A stretch of 64,000 bases of DNA from an uncultured Erysipelotrichaceae bacterium (lineage in GTDB: Bacteria > Bacillota_I > Bacilli_A > RF39 > UBA660). The translations under genes were made by a program, and so were the position numbers. The notes beneath the pieces were generated by a model. The model was given only the letters and a program-made list of their open reading frames with translations, did no database searches and was not told the DNA's origin. The stretch covers positions 1-64,000 of the forward strand of contig CADBDE010000001.1 in NCBI GenBank assembly GCA_902793375.1, written 5' to 3'. Shown piece after piece: positions 34,226 through 42,801 of the stretch (the stretch's first letter is position 1; every line of letters starts with the position of its first letter).

Positions 34226-34690
34226 TCAACAATAATTTGATCTTCTTTCAGTATATTCATCATTATCATTATCCACTAATAAATACTTCATAAATATTCC
34301 CTGACACATTCTATCCCCTTTATTAACAACATAATCTTTATTTCCTTCATTTTGAATTCTAATCCAAATGTGTCCTTCATTATCAGGATTACTATAATAA
34401 TCTTTATCAATTACACCTACTTGATTACAAAATCTTACATTGTATTTAAACCCCATACTCCCCCTATCTAAAAGCAATAAAACGTCATCATCTTCCATAA
34501 TACACTTAATTCCTGTAGGAATCTTTAGTATATCTCCTGGTTTTAATATATAATCATATGGGGCATGAAAATCATAACCTGCTGCATACTTAGTCTCTCT
34601 TGAAGGCAATCTAAGATTATCATATAACTCTTTATTATCTTCAATATCTTTTTTAAATTGTTCAAAACTGATCTTTTCAAACTTTCTCAT
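34226..34690 (-). CDS. dut: dUTP diphosphatase-like protein lacking motif V
   Basis: A 154-residue trimeric-type dUTPase from ATG 34690 (GGAGGTTTTT before it). Motifs I-IV are recognisable: AAGYDFHAP, DRGSMGFK, NQVGVIDKDYY and KGDRMCQGIF. The last motif, normally R-x-GGFGS(T), is absent; the protein ends DNDNDEYTERRSNYC with TGA. Motif V normally closes over the nucleotide, so activity may be weak, or supplied another way. It hydrolyses dUTP to keep uracil out of DNA. Confidence 0.85.
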   Translation of the reverse strand: MRKFEKISFEQFKKDIEDNKELYDNLRLPSRETKYAAGYDFHAPYDYILKPGDILKIPTGIKCIMEDDDVLLLLDRGSMGFKYNVRFCNQVGVIDKDYYSNPDNEGHIWIRIQNEGNKDYVVNKGDRMCQGIFMKYLLVDNDNDEYTERRSNYC

Positions 34691-34699
34691 AAAAACCTC

Positions 34700-34731
34700 C
34701 AAAAAAAACTTATCCAACGGACAAGTTACAA
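34700..34731 (-). terminator. Terminator between the hypothetical gene and dut
   Basis: Minus strand AACTTGTCC-GTT-GGATAAGTT followed by eight T, one G-T pair. Confidence 0.8.
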
Positions 34732-34732
34732 A

Positions 34733-35359
34733 CTACTCTACAGTTTTATCATTTAATTTTAAATACTTATTAAAAGATTCTTTTGCCATATTTTTTAAAG
34801 AATCATCTCTAAATACAATTTGATCTTTTATTTTAGATATAATATTATTTTTAAATAATATATTAACTCTTGAATTAATTCTTTCTAATTGGTTGCTATT
34901 TTCTAATTTATATTTTTTTACAATATTAAGTGAAAAATTAGTACATATTTCCTCTTTTAATAATAGTTCTATTTTATCATTAATAAGTTCTGATTCTTTT
35001 TTTATTGTTTCAAAATAATCAACTAAATAATCATCTGTTAACATTTCATTACTAGAATTATTATTTAAATAATTTTCTTTAATTCTAATCTTTTTATTTT
35101 CTATTTCATTATTAACTAAATCATTTATTATTTTTTTCTCTCTATATAAAAATCCAAGCAAATCCTCTTTAGTATATTCAATTTTATTTTCATCAAAAAA
35201 ACCTTTAAAAAATAAAAATAATTTATTAATTTCTAATGATACACAATTATCTGTTGTATTTTTTAATGCATCCAAATTTCTTTCCATTTCAAGCGTTAAA
35301 CTGTTTTTAAATATTTCTTTATTTTTTTCTATAAACATTTTGTTGATATCTATATCCAT
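34733..35359 (-). CDS. Uncharacterised helical cytoplasmic protein
   Basis: A 208-residue protein from ATG 35359 (GAAAGGTG before it; an upstream in-frame GTG overlaps that site). Strongly charged and mostly helical, with no membrane segment, signal or recognisable catalytic motif. Heptad-like stretches (KKESELINDKIELLLKEEI) suggest coiled coils. No family was recognised. It sits alone between mfd and dut, with a terminator on its downstream side. Confidence 0.7.
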   Translation of the reverse strand: MDIDINKMFIEKNKEIFKNSLTLEMERNLDALKNTTDNCVSLEINKLFLFFKGFFDENKIEYTKEDLLGFLYREKKIINDLVNNEIENKKIRIKENYLNNNSSNEMLTDDYLVDYFETIKKESELINDKIELLLKEEICTNFSLNIVKKYKLENSNQLERINSRVNILFKNNIISKIKDQIVFRDDSLKNMAKESFNKYLKLNDKTVE

Positions 35360-35424
35360 ATTTAACACCTTTCTTATTATATATAGATATTACCAAAAAA
35401 AAGTATTAAAGTCAATTTTACTAA

Positions 35425-38400
35425 CTAACTATTCTCTTTTAATTTAATGGTTTCTAATAACTTTGTTAATAACAAAATATAATTTTCTTCTAGTTTTATC
35501 GTATCTAATATAATTATTAATCTATGATATTTCATCTGAAATCTAAACATTTTTGATATTTTAAACGCATCATAAAATAATGATTCTCCATCAATTTTAT
35601 TAGACATTTCTTCTGAAAATACCAATTCAACAAAGTTCTTAGTTTGATGAACTTCTTCAATTTGATTTTTCTTAGCAAGGCTTTCAAACCATTCTTCATA
35701 CATATATGTTATTACCTTTTCATCAAGTTTACCAAATCTATCTTCTAGTTCTTTCTTTATTTCTAATAATTTAGTATAAGAGTCTATTTCATTAATCTTT
35801 TTATGTATTTCTATTTTTAAATCAGTATCTTCTACATAACTATCATCAATATGGGTTTCTACATTTAATAAAGGTTTCTCGTCTTTAACTGGTTCTTCTT
35901 CAATAGTTTCTCCCTTTAACTTTGCTACTTCTTCATTTAATATTTTTAAATATAATTCAATTCCTATATTATCAATGAATCCAGCTTGTTCACTTCCAAG
36001 AATATCTCCAGCTCCTCTTATTGATAAATCTCTTGTTGCAATCGAAAAACCACTACCAAGTTCAGTAAATTCTTTTATAACATTTAATCTTTTTACTGCA
36101 GTTTCATTAAGAATCTTATTTTTATCATACATTAAATAAGCATATGCTATCTTATTACTTCTTCCAACTCTTCCTCTTACTTGATATAATTGACTAAGTC
36201 CAAAATAGTCAGCGTTTAATATTATTAATGTATTAACGTTTGGAATATCAATTCCAGTTTCAATAATAGTCGTACAAAGTAATATATCATATTTATGATC
36301 AATAAAATCCATCATTCTATTTTCTAAATCATCTTTTCCCATTTGACCATGTGCTATTACAATTTTAGCTTCTGGAATTAATCTTTCAAGTTCCATTTTT
36401 TTAGATTCAATAGTTTCTACTCGATTATATAAAATAAACACTTGACCATTTCTTGATAATTCTTTATAAACTGCATCTTTAATAATATGACTATTTTCTT
36501 CCATAACGTATGTTTGTACAGGATATCTATCTACTGGAGGAGTTTCAATTAAAGAAAGGCTTCTAAGTCCAGTCATAGACATTTGTAATGTTCTAGGGAT
36601 TGGAGTAGCAGTAAGTGTTAAAACATCAACATTTTCTTTATACTCTTTTATTTTTTCCTTATGAACTACTCCAAATCTTTGTTCTTCGTCAATTACTAAA
36701 AGCCCTAAATCCTTTGGTTTAATATCATTACTTAGTAATCGATGAGTCCCAAATACTATATCTACTCTTTTTTCCTCTAAATCACTTATTATCTTCTTTG
36801 TTTCTTTTAAAGAAGTAAATCTATTTAAAAGAGCTATATTTACTGGATAGTTTTTAAACCTTTCTACAGCATTTTCAAATTGTTGATTTGATAGAATTGT
36901 TGTTGGGCATAAATATAAAACTTGTTTTCCATCATTTACAGCTTTAAACATTGCGCGAAATGCTACTTCAGTTTTTCCATACCCAACATCACCGCATAAT
37001 AATCTATCCATTGGAGTAGATGATTCCATATCCTCTTTTATTTGTTGTGTTACATATAATTGATCTTTTGTTGGTTCATAATTAAACTCTGATTCAAACA
37101 TCTCTTGTAATTCATTATCTTTACTAAATTGAAATCCTTTTTTCATTTCTCGAATTGCATATAATTTTAAAAGTTTTTCTGCAATATCTTTTACTTTGTT
37201 TTTAACTCTCAATTTAGTTTTTTGCCACTCGGTACCACCAAGTTTATTTATCTTTGGAGCAACGCCTTCTTTTCCTGTATATTTACTAATTAACTCAATT
37301 TTTTCAACTGGAATATATAATTTATCTTTTTCTAAATATAATATTTCTAAGTAATCTTTTAAATAATCACCCTGTTTTAATGTTTTAATTCCATTATAAA
37401 CTCCTATGCCATGAAGACTATGAACAATATAATCCCCTATTTCTAAATTATTTATATTTTTAATCTTAGACGAATATTTAAAAGTTGTCTTATATTTTGC
37501 TTTATTAATTTTTTTATTAAATAACTCTGTTTCTGTTAACAATACAATATCATTAAATATAAAACCTTTATTTAATTCTAGGTTAATTATATTAATCCTA
37601 TTTTTCATAATATTTACTGGAGTAGTAATCAAATATTTCTCATTAATGTACTTAGTAAAACTTTTTATTTGAAATTCTTTTAATGCAATTATTACAGTTA
37701 TTCCTTTTAATAAACAATTAGAAATTGTTTTATTGATTAAATCAATATTTTCATTAAAATTATCAAGTTCCTTAATAGAAAAATTTGTCACATATTTTTT
37801 GTCAATTTCATCTATAATGTTATCAATTGTGTTATAGTAAATCACTTTATTAAATTTAATTTCATCTAAATTATACATGTAATTATCTGTAAAATCTTTA
37901 TCTCTATCATTTCTATATTCCGTGATTTGTTCAAGCATATTTAAATATGAAGCCTTTATTTGTTTAATATTTTTAAATACTACTATTGGGTCATTCATAT
38001 AATCATATAGTGAATTTATATTTCCATTTAATAATTCTTTTAAATATTTTTGATTCTTTTTTTCTGGTTCATAATAATCATTAATAATAAATTCTGTATT
38101 TGGATAAATACTACATTCATTAATATTTTCTATAGTTTTTTGTGTTTCTTCATCAAAAAATCTAATTGAATCAATTTCGTCACCAAAGAATTCAATTCTA
38201 ACTGGATGTTCAAATTGAATTGGAAATATATCAATAACAAAACCACGTATTCCAATTTCACCTGTTTTTGTTACAATACTTTCTTTTTCATAGCCAAGAT
38301 TATATAATTTTTCAATCAGTTCTTCACGTGGATATTCAATTCCTTTTTTTATTTTTACTATAGAATCAATATAATCTTTTTTTGTTGGTAAATATCTTAA

Positions 38401-38733
38401 ATATCCATTTAAATGAGTAATTACAATTCTCTTATTTCCTAAAACAACACTATTTAATGTTTCTAATCTTGTAATTTTTAAATCTGGACTTGATGCAATT
38501 GATTCAGATGTTAAAAAATCATCCATAGGAAATAATGATACATTAGTAGTATATGTTGATAAATATGAAAACAACATATTTGCTTCAAATAAAGATGAAG
38601 TTACAATTAAAATACTTTTACTTTGTTCATTAAATAATTTATTTATATACAACGAAAAGAATTCGTCATTAAGTCCGACCAATCCTATTTCTTTTTCATC
38701 TTTAATTGTTATAAGATCATTAAATAGATTCAT
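35425..38733 (-). CDS. mfd: Transcription-repair coupling factor
   Basis: An Mfd ATPase of 1102 residues that removes stalled RNA polymerase and recruits UvrA. In order: UvrB-like N-terminal part, RNA polymerase interaction domain (about 430-500, GDYIVHSLHGIGVYNGIKTL), RecG-like motor with Walker A GDVGYGKTEVAFRAMF, DEEQ in VIDEEQRFGV, and the C-terminal TRCF domain. Slightly shorter than the roughly 1170-residue Bacillus protein. Downstream of pth, as in Bacillus. Confidence 0.97.
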   Translation of the reverse strand: MNLFNDLITIKDEKEIGLVGLNDEFFSLYINKLFNEQSKSILIVTSSLFEANMLFSYLSTYTTNVSLFPMDDFLTSESIASSPDLKITRLETLNSVVLGNKRIVITHLNGYLRYLPTKKDYIDSIVKIKKGIEYPREELIEKLYNLGYEKESIVTKTGEIGIRGFVIDIFPIQFEHPVRIEFFGDEIDSIRFFDEETQKTIENINECSIYPNTEFIINDYYEPEKKNQKYLKELLNGNINSLYDYMNDPIVVFKNIKQIKASYLNMLEQITEYRNDRDKDFTDNYMYNLDEIKFNKVIYYNTIDNIIDEIDKKYVTNFSIKELDNFNENIDLINKTISNCLLKGITVIIALKEFQIKSFTKYINEKYLITTPVNIMKNRINIINLELNKGFIFNDIVLLTETELFNKKINKAKYKTTFKYSSKIKNINNLEIGDYIVHSLHGIGVYNGIKTLKQGDYLKDYLEILYLEKDKLYIPVEKIELISKYTGKEGVAPKINKLGGTEWQKTKLRVKNKVKDIAEKLLKLYAIREMKKGFQFSKDNELQEMFESEFNYEPTKDQLYVTQQIKEDMESSTPMDRLLCGDVGYGKTEVAFRAMFKAVNDGKQVLYLCPTTILSNQQFENAVERFKNYPVNIALLNRFTSLKETKKIISDLEEKRVDIVFGTHRLLSNDIKPKDLGLLVIDEEQRFGVVHKEKIKEYKENVDVLTLTATPIPRTLQMSMTGLRSLSLIETPPVDRYPVQTYVMEENSHIIKDAVYKELSRNGQVFILYNRVETIESKKMELERLIPEAKIVIAHGQMGKDDLENRMMDFIDHKYDILLCTTIIETGIDIPNVNTLIILNADYFGLSQLYQVRGRVGRSNKIAYAYLMYDKNKILNETAVKRLNVIKEFTELGSGFSIATRDLSIRGAGDILGSEQAGFIDNIGIELYLKILNEEVAKLKGETIEEEPVKDEKPLLNVETHIDDSYVEDTDLKIEIHKKINEIDSYTKLLEIKKELEDRFGKLDEKVITYMYEEWFESLAKKNQIEEVHQTKNFVELVFSEEMSNKIDGESLFYDAFKISKMFRFQMKYHRLIIILDTIKLEENYILLLTKLLETIKLKENS

Positions 38734-38747
38734 GATATCACCTAGTT

Positions 38748-39302
38748 TTAATTATATTTGCACATTAATTTATCAAAATCTAGTATTAAATAATCACTTA
38801 ATAAGTTACTTATTTTTTCTTTCGCATTATTTATAACTTCTTTTTCATCTTTACTAAATTTGCCAAGTACATAATCTTTTGTATCTATTAATTTATTATT
38901 TGATATTCCAAATTTTAATCTTTTAAATTTTTCTGTATTTAAATTTAATGAAATATTTTTTAAGCCATTATGTCCACCGCTAGATCCATCAGGTCTTAAT
39001 CTAACTTTTCCAAAATCCATATCTAAATCATCATTAATAATTAGAATATCATCAATACTTATTTTAAAATAATCTACATATTTTCTAACAACCTCACCAG
39101 ATAAATTCATAAATGATAAAGGTTTAAGCAAAATTACTTTTTCATTGTTTATCGTGGTTTGTGCATATAATCCATTAAATTTTTCTTTATCAATATTTAC
39201 TTTATTTTTTTTAGCAAAATAATCAATAAAAATAAATCCAATATTATGTCTTGTGTTTTCGTATTCTTTACCTGGATTTCCTAATCCAACTATCAATTTC
39301 AT
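38748..39302 (-). CDS. pth: Peptidyl-tRNA hydrolase
   Basis: A 184-residue Pth recycling peptidyl-tRNA dropped from ribosomes. Active-site elements: GLGNPGKEYENTRHNIGF (catalytic His20 region), NLSGEVV, NDDLDMDFG and GSSGGHNGLKNI. Ribosome site AAAGGGGA. Coupled order pth-mfd as in Bacillus. Confidence 0.97.
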   Translation of the reverse strand: MKLIVGLGNPGKEYENTRHNIGFIFIDYFAKKNKVNIDKEKFNGLYAQTTINNEKVILLKPLSFMNLSGEVVRKYVDYFKISIDDILIINDDLDMDFGKVRLRPDGSSGGHNGLKNISLNLNTEKFKRLKFGISNNKLIDTKDYVLGKFSKDEKEVINNAKEKISNLLSDYLILDFDKLMCKYN

Positions 39303-39306
39303 TTTA

Positions 39307-40035
39307 CTATCCCCTTTCTTTAAACATTTTTTTTACTTCATCTGTATATTCACCGTCATTATTATGAACTATTAGAGGAGGCAATATTTTTAATCCTGTG
39401 TTTCCGTTTTTTCTTCCCTCTATTAAAAACATATTAGATTCTTCTCCAAATTTTGGATATATCAATCTAATTCTCTTTGGTTCAATATTGTTTTTTCTAA
39501 ACTCCTCAATTACTTCTATTAAACGATCAGTTCTATGAACCATCGCAAACGTTCCATTATTATTTAAAAACTTTTTAGCTATAGAAACTATTTCAGCTAA
39601 AGTAATTTCTTTTTCATGTCTTGCTATGGTTTTTTGAATAACATCGTTTATATTTGATTTTTCATTATATTTAAAATATGGTGGATTAGTTACTATTACA
39701 TCAAAAGAGTTAGGAGAAAAATAATTATCCAAATTCTTTATATTATCATTAATAATTTCTATCCTATTCTCTAACTTATTTATTTTTAATGACTCAATTG
39801 CAAGATTATATACCTCTTTTTGTAATTCTATACCATATATTTTAGCATTAGTTAAAGTAGATAATATCATTGGTATTGGTGCGTTTCCTGTTCCTAAGTC
39901 TAATATTGTTTTAGTATTTTTGTTAATTCTAACAAAATTAGGAAGCAACACGGAATCTAATGAAAAGTTAAAATAAGTATCATCTTGAACTATCTTTAGT
40001 CCATTATAATCCAATAAATCATTTATTACTTTCAT
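39307..40035 (-). CDS. trmN6: tRNA1(Val) (adenine37-N6)-methyltransferase (TrmN6/YabB)
   Basis: A 242-residue class I SAM-dependent methyltransferase. SAM motif LDLGTGNAPIPMILS (about 46-60), catalytic NPPY in VIVTNPPYFKYNEK, and the family C-terminus with FGEESNMFLIEGRKNG. Predicted to modify A37 of tRNA-Val. It overlaps the end of ricT by 17 bases, the same order as yaaT...yabB in Bacillus. Confidence 0.9.
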   Translation of the reverse strand: MKVINDLLDYNGLKIVQDDTYFNFSLDSVLLPNFVRINKNTKTILDLGTGNAPIPMILSTLTNAKIYGIELQKEVYNLAIESLKINKLENRIEIINDNIKNLDNYFSPNSFDVIVTNPPYFKYNEKSNINDVIQKTIARHEKEITLAEIVSIAKKFLNNNGTFAMVHRTDRLIEVIEEFRKNNIEPKRIRLIYPKFGEESNMFLIEGRKNGNTGLKILPPLIVHNNDGEYTDEVKKMFKERG

Positions 40036-40819
40036 TCTTTTTATATTCTACTTCCACTTGTGTTTTGTCACTTTTTTCTAAGGTAATCTTATTATTTAAA
40101 ACATTAAGTGAAACCACTTTTCCTTCAATATCATTTATTTTTAATCTAGTGCCAATACTTGGATAATCCTTTTTTAATTCCGTATATATATCATCTTCAT
40201 AGTTTAAACAACATAATAATCTTCCACATATTCCATTTATTTTAGTTGGATTTAAAGAGATATTTTGATTTTTTGCCATGTTTATAGATACACTATTAAA
40301 GTCATTTAAAAATAGTGAACAACATAGTATTCTTCCACAAGGACCTATTCCACCAATTTCTTTAGCTTTATCTCTTACTCCAACTTGTCTTAACTCAATT
40401 CTAGTTTTATATTGAGCTGCTAATTTTTTAGCTAACTCTCTAAAGTCAATTCTTTCATCAGCCAAAAAATTAAAAACTAATTGATTTCTATCTAATGTAA
40501 AACTACAATCAATAAATTTCATATCTAGCTTTAAAGAACTAGCTATTTTTCTTGCTTTTTCTAGTGCTTCAGCACTTAATCTTTTATTATCTTCTGCTTT
40601 TTTTCTATCTTCTTTTGTTGCTTTTCTTAATACAGGTCTTAATGGAGTTACTACTTTAGAATCAGGTAATTCAACTGTGTCAGTAACTGCAGTACATATT
40701 TGTAGACCTCTATCAGTTTCAACTACTAAATAATCGCCTTTTTTAATATCTAAATCATTCTTTAAAAAGAAATAAATTCTATTTCCTTTATCAAAACTAA
40801 TTCCAATTACTTTATGCAT
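40019..40819 (-). CDS. ricT: RicT (YaaT), PSP1-domain regulatory protein
   Basis: A 266-residue protein from ATG 40819 (AGGAG nine bases before it, inside the end of holB). The PSP1 domain holds the Cys-rich Fe-S binding region (GIGPCGRILCCSLFLNDF, ICGRLLCCLNYE). In Bacillus RicT with RicA and RicF assists RNase Y mRNA processing and promotes sporulation, competence and biofilms. Ends in TGA. Confidence 0.94.
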   Translation of the reverse strand: MHKVIGISFDKGNRIYFFLKNDLDIKKGDYLVVETDRGLQICTAVTDTVELPDSKVVTPLRPVLRKATKEDRKKAEDNKRLSAEALEKARKIASSLKLDMKFIDCSFTLDRNQLVFNFLADERIDFRELAKKLAAQYKTRIELRQVGVRDKAKEIGGIGPCGRILCCSLFLNDFNSVSINMAKNQNISLNPTKINGICGRLLCCLNYEDDIYTELKKDYPSIGTRLKINDIEGKVVSLNVLNNKITLEKSDKTQVEVEYKKNESNK

Positions 40820-41660
40820 TAACATCAACTCCTGACATAAGTATAATTAATTTATCAATTAATAATTTTATATTAGGATTATACTTTAATCTATCTATAC
40901 AATTATTAATTGAATTAATTTTTCTATTCAAATCTTCTATATTATTATCTTCACATATTTTCTTAATTATATCAATTTTTTTTATAAATATATTACATTT
41001 ACCACAAATTTTATAATACATAATATCGTCATATATTAATAATAAATCATTTAAAAATCTTTTTAATAAATTTCTATCAGATATATAATCATTATTATTT
41101 TTATTTTGAAACGCTATTGCTTTTTCTTTATTTTCTTCTATATTCATTACAAAGTCAAATAGTTTGTCCACATAATCATCATCATAATTACAATTATTAT
41201 CTCTAATAAAAAATCTAATACTAAAACATCTAGATATAATGGTTTCAATTAAATTATTCTTGTTTTCAGTTATTAAAATAGCAACTATATTTTGTTCCGG
41301 TTCTTCCAGAAACTTTAATAATTTATTTGAAGCATAATTATTTAATTTTTCGGCATTATTTATTATATATATTCTTTTTGAATTTAATAATGATGTTGTT
41401 TTAAAACGTTCTTTTATTAATTCAATTGAATCTGCTTTTATTGTACTAGATTCTTCATCTATTATTATTAAATCGCCATTGTTAATCAAATCATTGTATG
41501 TATTATTACTATCAAATGATAATATTTTATTTATCATTATTTTAGCGAGCAATAATTTTTCACTACAATTTGTTTCAATTAAATAAGCATGATTAACCTG
41601 ATTTTTTTTTATATATTTAGAAATGATAGAATCAAATTTATTTATAATTTCTTCATCCAT
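40812..41660 (-). CDS. holB: DNA polymerase III delta' subunit
   Basis: A 282-residue clamp-loader subunit related to DnaX but without an ATPase P-loop. The start resembles the family (QVNHAYLIETN), with the conserved SRCFSIRFF element after the LEEPEQNIVAILITENKNN segment. The zinc cysteines found in DnaX are absent. Ribosome site GGGGTGA. The position after the recR-bofA group matches Bacillus. Confidence 0.92.
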   Translation of the reverse strand: MDEEIINKFDSIISKYIKKNQVNHAYLIETNCSEKLLLAKIMINKILSFDSNNTYNDLINNGDLIIIDEESSTIKADSIELIKERFKTTSLLNSKRIYIINNAEKLNNYASNKLLKFLEEPEQNIVAILITENKNNLIETIISRCFSIRFFIRDNNCNYDDDYVDKLFDFVMNIEENKEKAIAFQNKNNNDYISDRNLLKRFLNDLLLIYDDIMYYKICGKCNIFIKKIDIIKKICEDNNIEDLNRKINSINNCIDRLKYNPNIKLLIDKLIILMSGVDVNA

Positions 41661-41664
41661 AAAA

Positions 41665-41856
41665 TCACCCCATATAAAATAATCGTAATACTATAACTAA
41701 CAGTATTAACCCTGGTGCATCTAAAATAATTAGTATTAATAATGTATATATATTTATTGGTATCAACATATTAAATGAAACAGCAATTAAATTATATGTA
41801 TACAGTATAATAAAGGATGCTATTATTTTTCTAATTAAACATCCAATTTTTTTCAT
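41665..41856 (-). CDS. bofA: BofA-family pro-SigmaK processing inhibitor
   Basis: A 63-residue membrane protein with two helices. The C-terminal motif ILDAPGLILLVIVLRLF matches the BofA signature (G-V-P-G-L-LLL), and the asparagine in NLIAVSFNM-LIPINIYT fits the segment that occupies the SpoIVFB active site. In Bacillus BofA blocks SigK maturation in the forming spore. The dnaX-ebfC-recR-bofA order is the Bacillus one, with yaaL missing. Confidence 0.88.
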   Translation of the reverse strand: MKKIGCLIRKIIASFIILYTYNLIAVSFNMLIPINIYTLLILIILDAPGLILLVIVLRLFYMG

Positions 41857-41893
41857 AAAATCACCAGTATAATTTATGAAAAAAGAAGAAAAG

Positions 41894-42490
41894 TTATTCT
41901 ATTTCTTTTCTATCATTTAATGCTCTTTCTAGAGTCATGGAATCTATATATTCAATGTCAGTCCCAATTGGAATACCACTTGCTATTCTTGTAACTTTAA
42001 CATTCATTCCATCAAGAATTTTTCTAATATATAACGCTGTAGTTTCCCCCTCTACACTTGGCTTAACAGCTATTATAACTTCTTCAAATTTTTCATTGTG
42101 AATTCTATTTACTAATTTTTCCAGTCCAATATCATCAGGATCAATACCATCAAGCGGAGATATTAAACCATCAATAACATGGTAAACACCATTAAAACTA
42201 CCAATTTTTTCAAATAGAAAAATACTTTTTGGATCCTCAATTACACACAATATTTTTTTATTTCTTAAGTCACTACTACATATATCACAAATATCTTTAT
42301 CTGTAATTCCATTACATATTGAACATTTTTTAATTTTCTCTTTAGCTACTTTAATTGAATCTGCAAAAAAATTTGTATTTTCTTCATCCATATTAATAAC
42401 AAAAAAAGCCATTCTTTCCGCAGATTTTTCTCCAACTCCAGGCAGCATTTTAAAACTTTCTATTAATTTTTTTAAACTATCTGGATACAT
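41894..42490 (-). CDS. recR: Recombination protein RecR
   Basis: A 198-residue RecR acting with RecO and RecF in gap repair. Helix-hairpin-helix LPGVGEKSAERMAF (15-28), a four-cysteine zinc finger CSICNGITDKDICDIC (about 57-72) and a Toprim domain (LCVIEDPKSIFLFE, VKPSVEGETTALYI). Start overlaps the ebfC stop (TAATG). Confidence 0.97.
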   Translation of the reverse strand: MYPDSLKKLIESFKMLPGVGEKSAERMAFFVINMDEENTNFFADSIKVAKEKIKKCSICNGITDKDICDICSSDLRNKKILCVIEDPKSIFLFEKIGSFNGVYHVIDGLISPLDGIDPDDIGLEKLVNRIHNEKFEEVIIAVKPSVEGETTALYIRKILDGMNVKVTRIASGIPIGTDIEYIDSMTLERALNDRKEIE

Positions 42491-42789
42491 TAAAATAACC
42501 CTGGCATCATATTAGTATACTTAGACATTTTCTTTTCCCTTAAATCATCAACTTTTTTAAATGCGTTATTAAGAGCAACCATAATCATATCCTCTAGTAT
42601 TTCTAAATCGTCTTTTTCTAAGTTTTCTTTATTTTCAATTGTAATAGATAATACTTCTTTTCTACCATTTACTTTTACTTTTACCAGAGAACTTTCTCCT
42701 TCAAATGTAGTTTTTTCAATTTCTTCCTCTTGTTTTTGCATATCTTTTTGCATTGTTTGTGCTTGTTTCATTAAAGCTTGAATATTCAT
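42490..42789 (-). CDS. ebfC: YbaB/EbfC nucleoid-associated protein
   Basis: A 99-residue DNA-binding homodimer. Typical start MNIQALMKQAQTMQKDMQKQ, then FEGESSLVKVKVNGRKEVLS and the YTNMMPGLF end. It lies between dnaX and recR, the near-universal position. Ribosome site GGAGG. Confidence 0.96.
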   Translation of the reverse strand: MNIQALMKQAQTMQKDMQKQEEEIEKTTFEGESSLVKVKVNGRKEVLSITIENKENLEKDDLEILEDMIMVALNNAFKKVDDLREKKMSKYTNMMPGLF

Positions 42790-42801
42790 ATTGTTTCCTC
42801 C

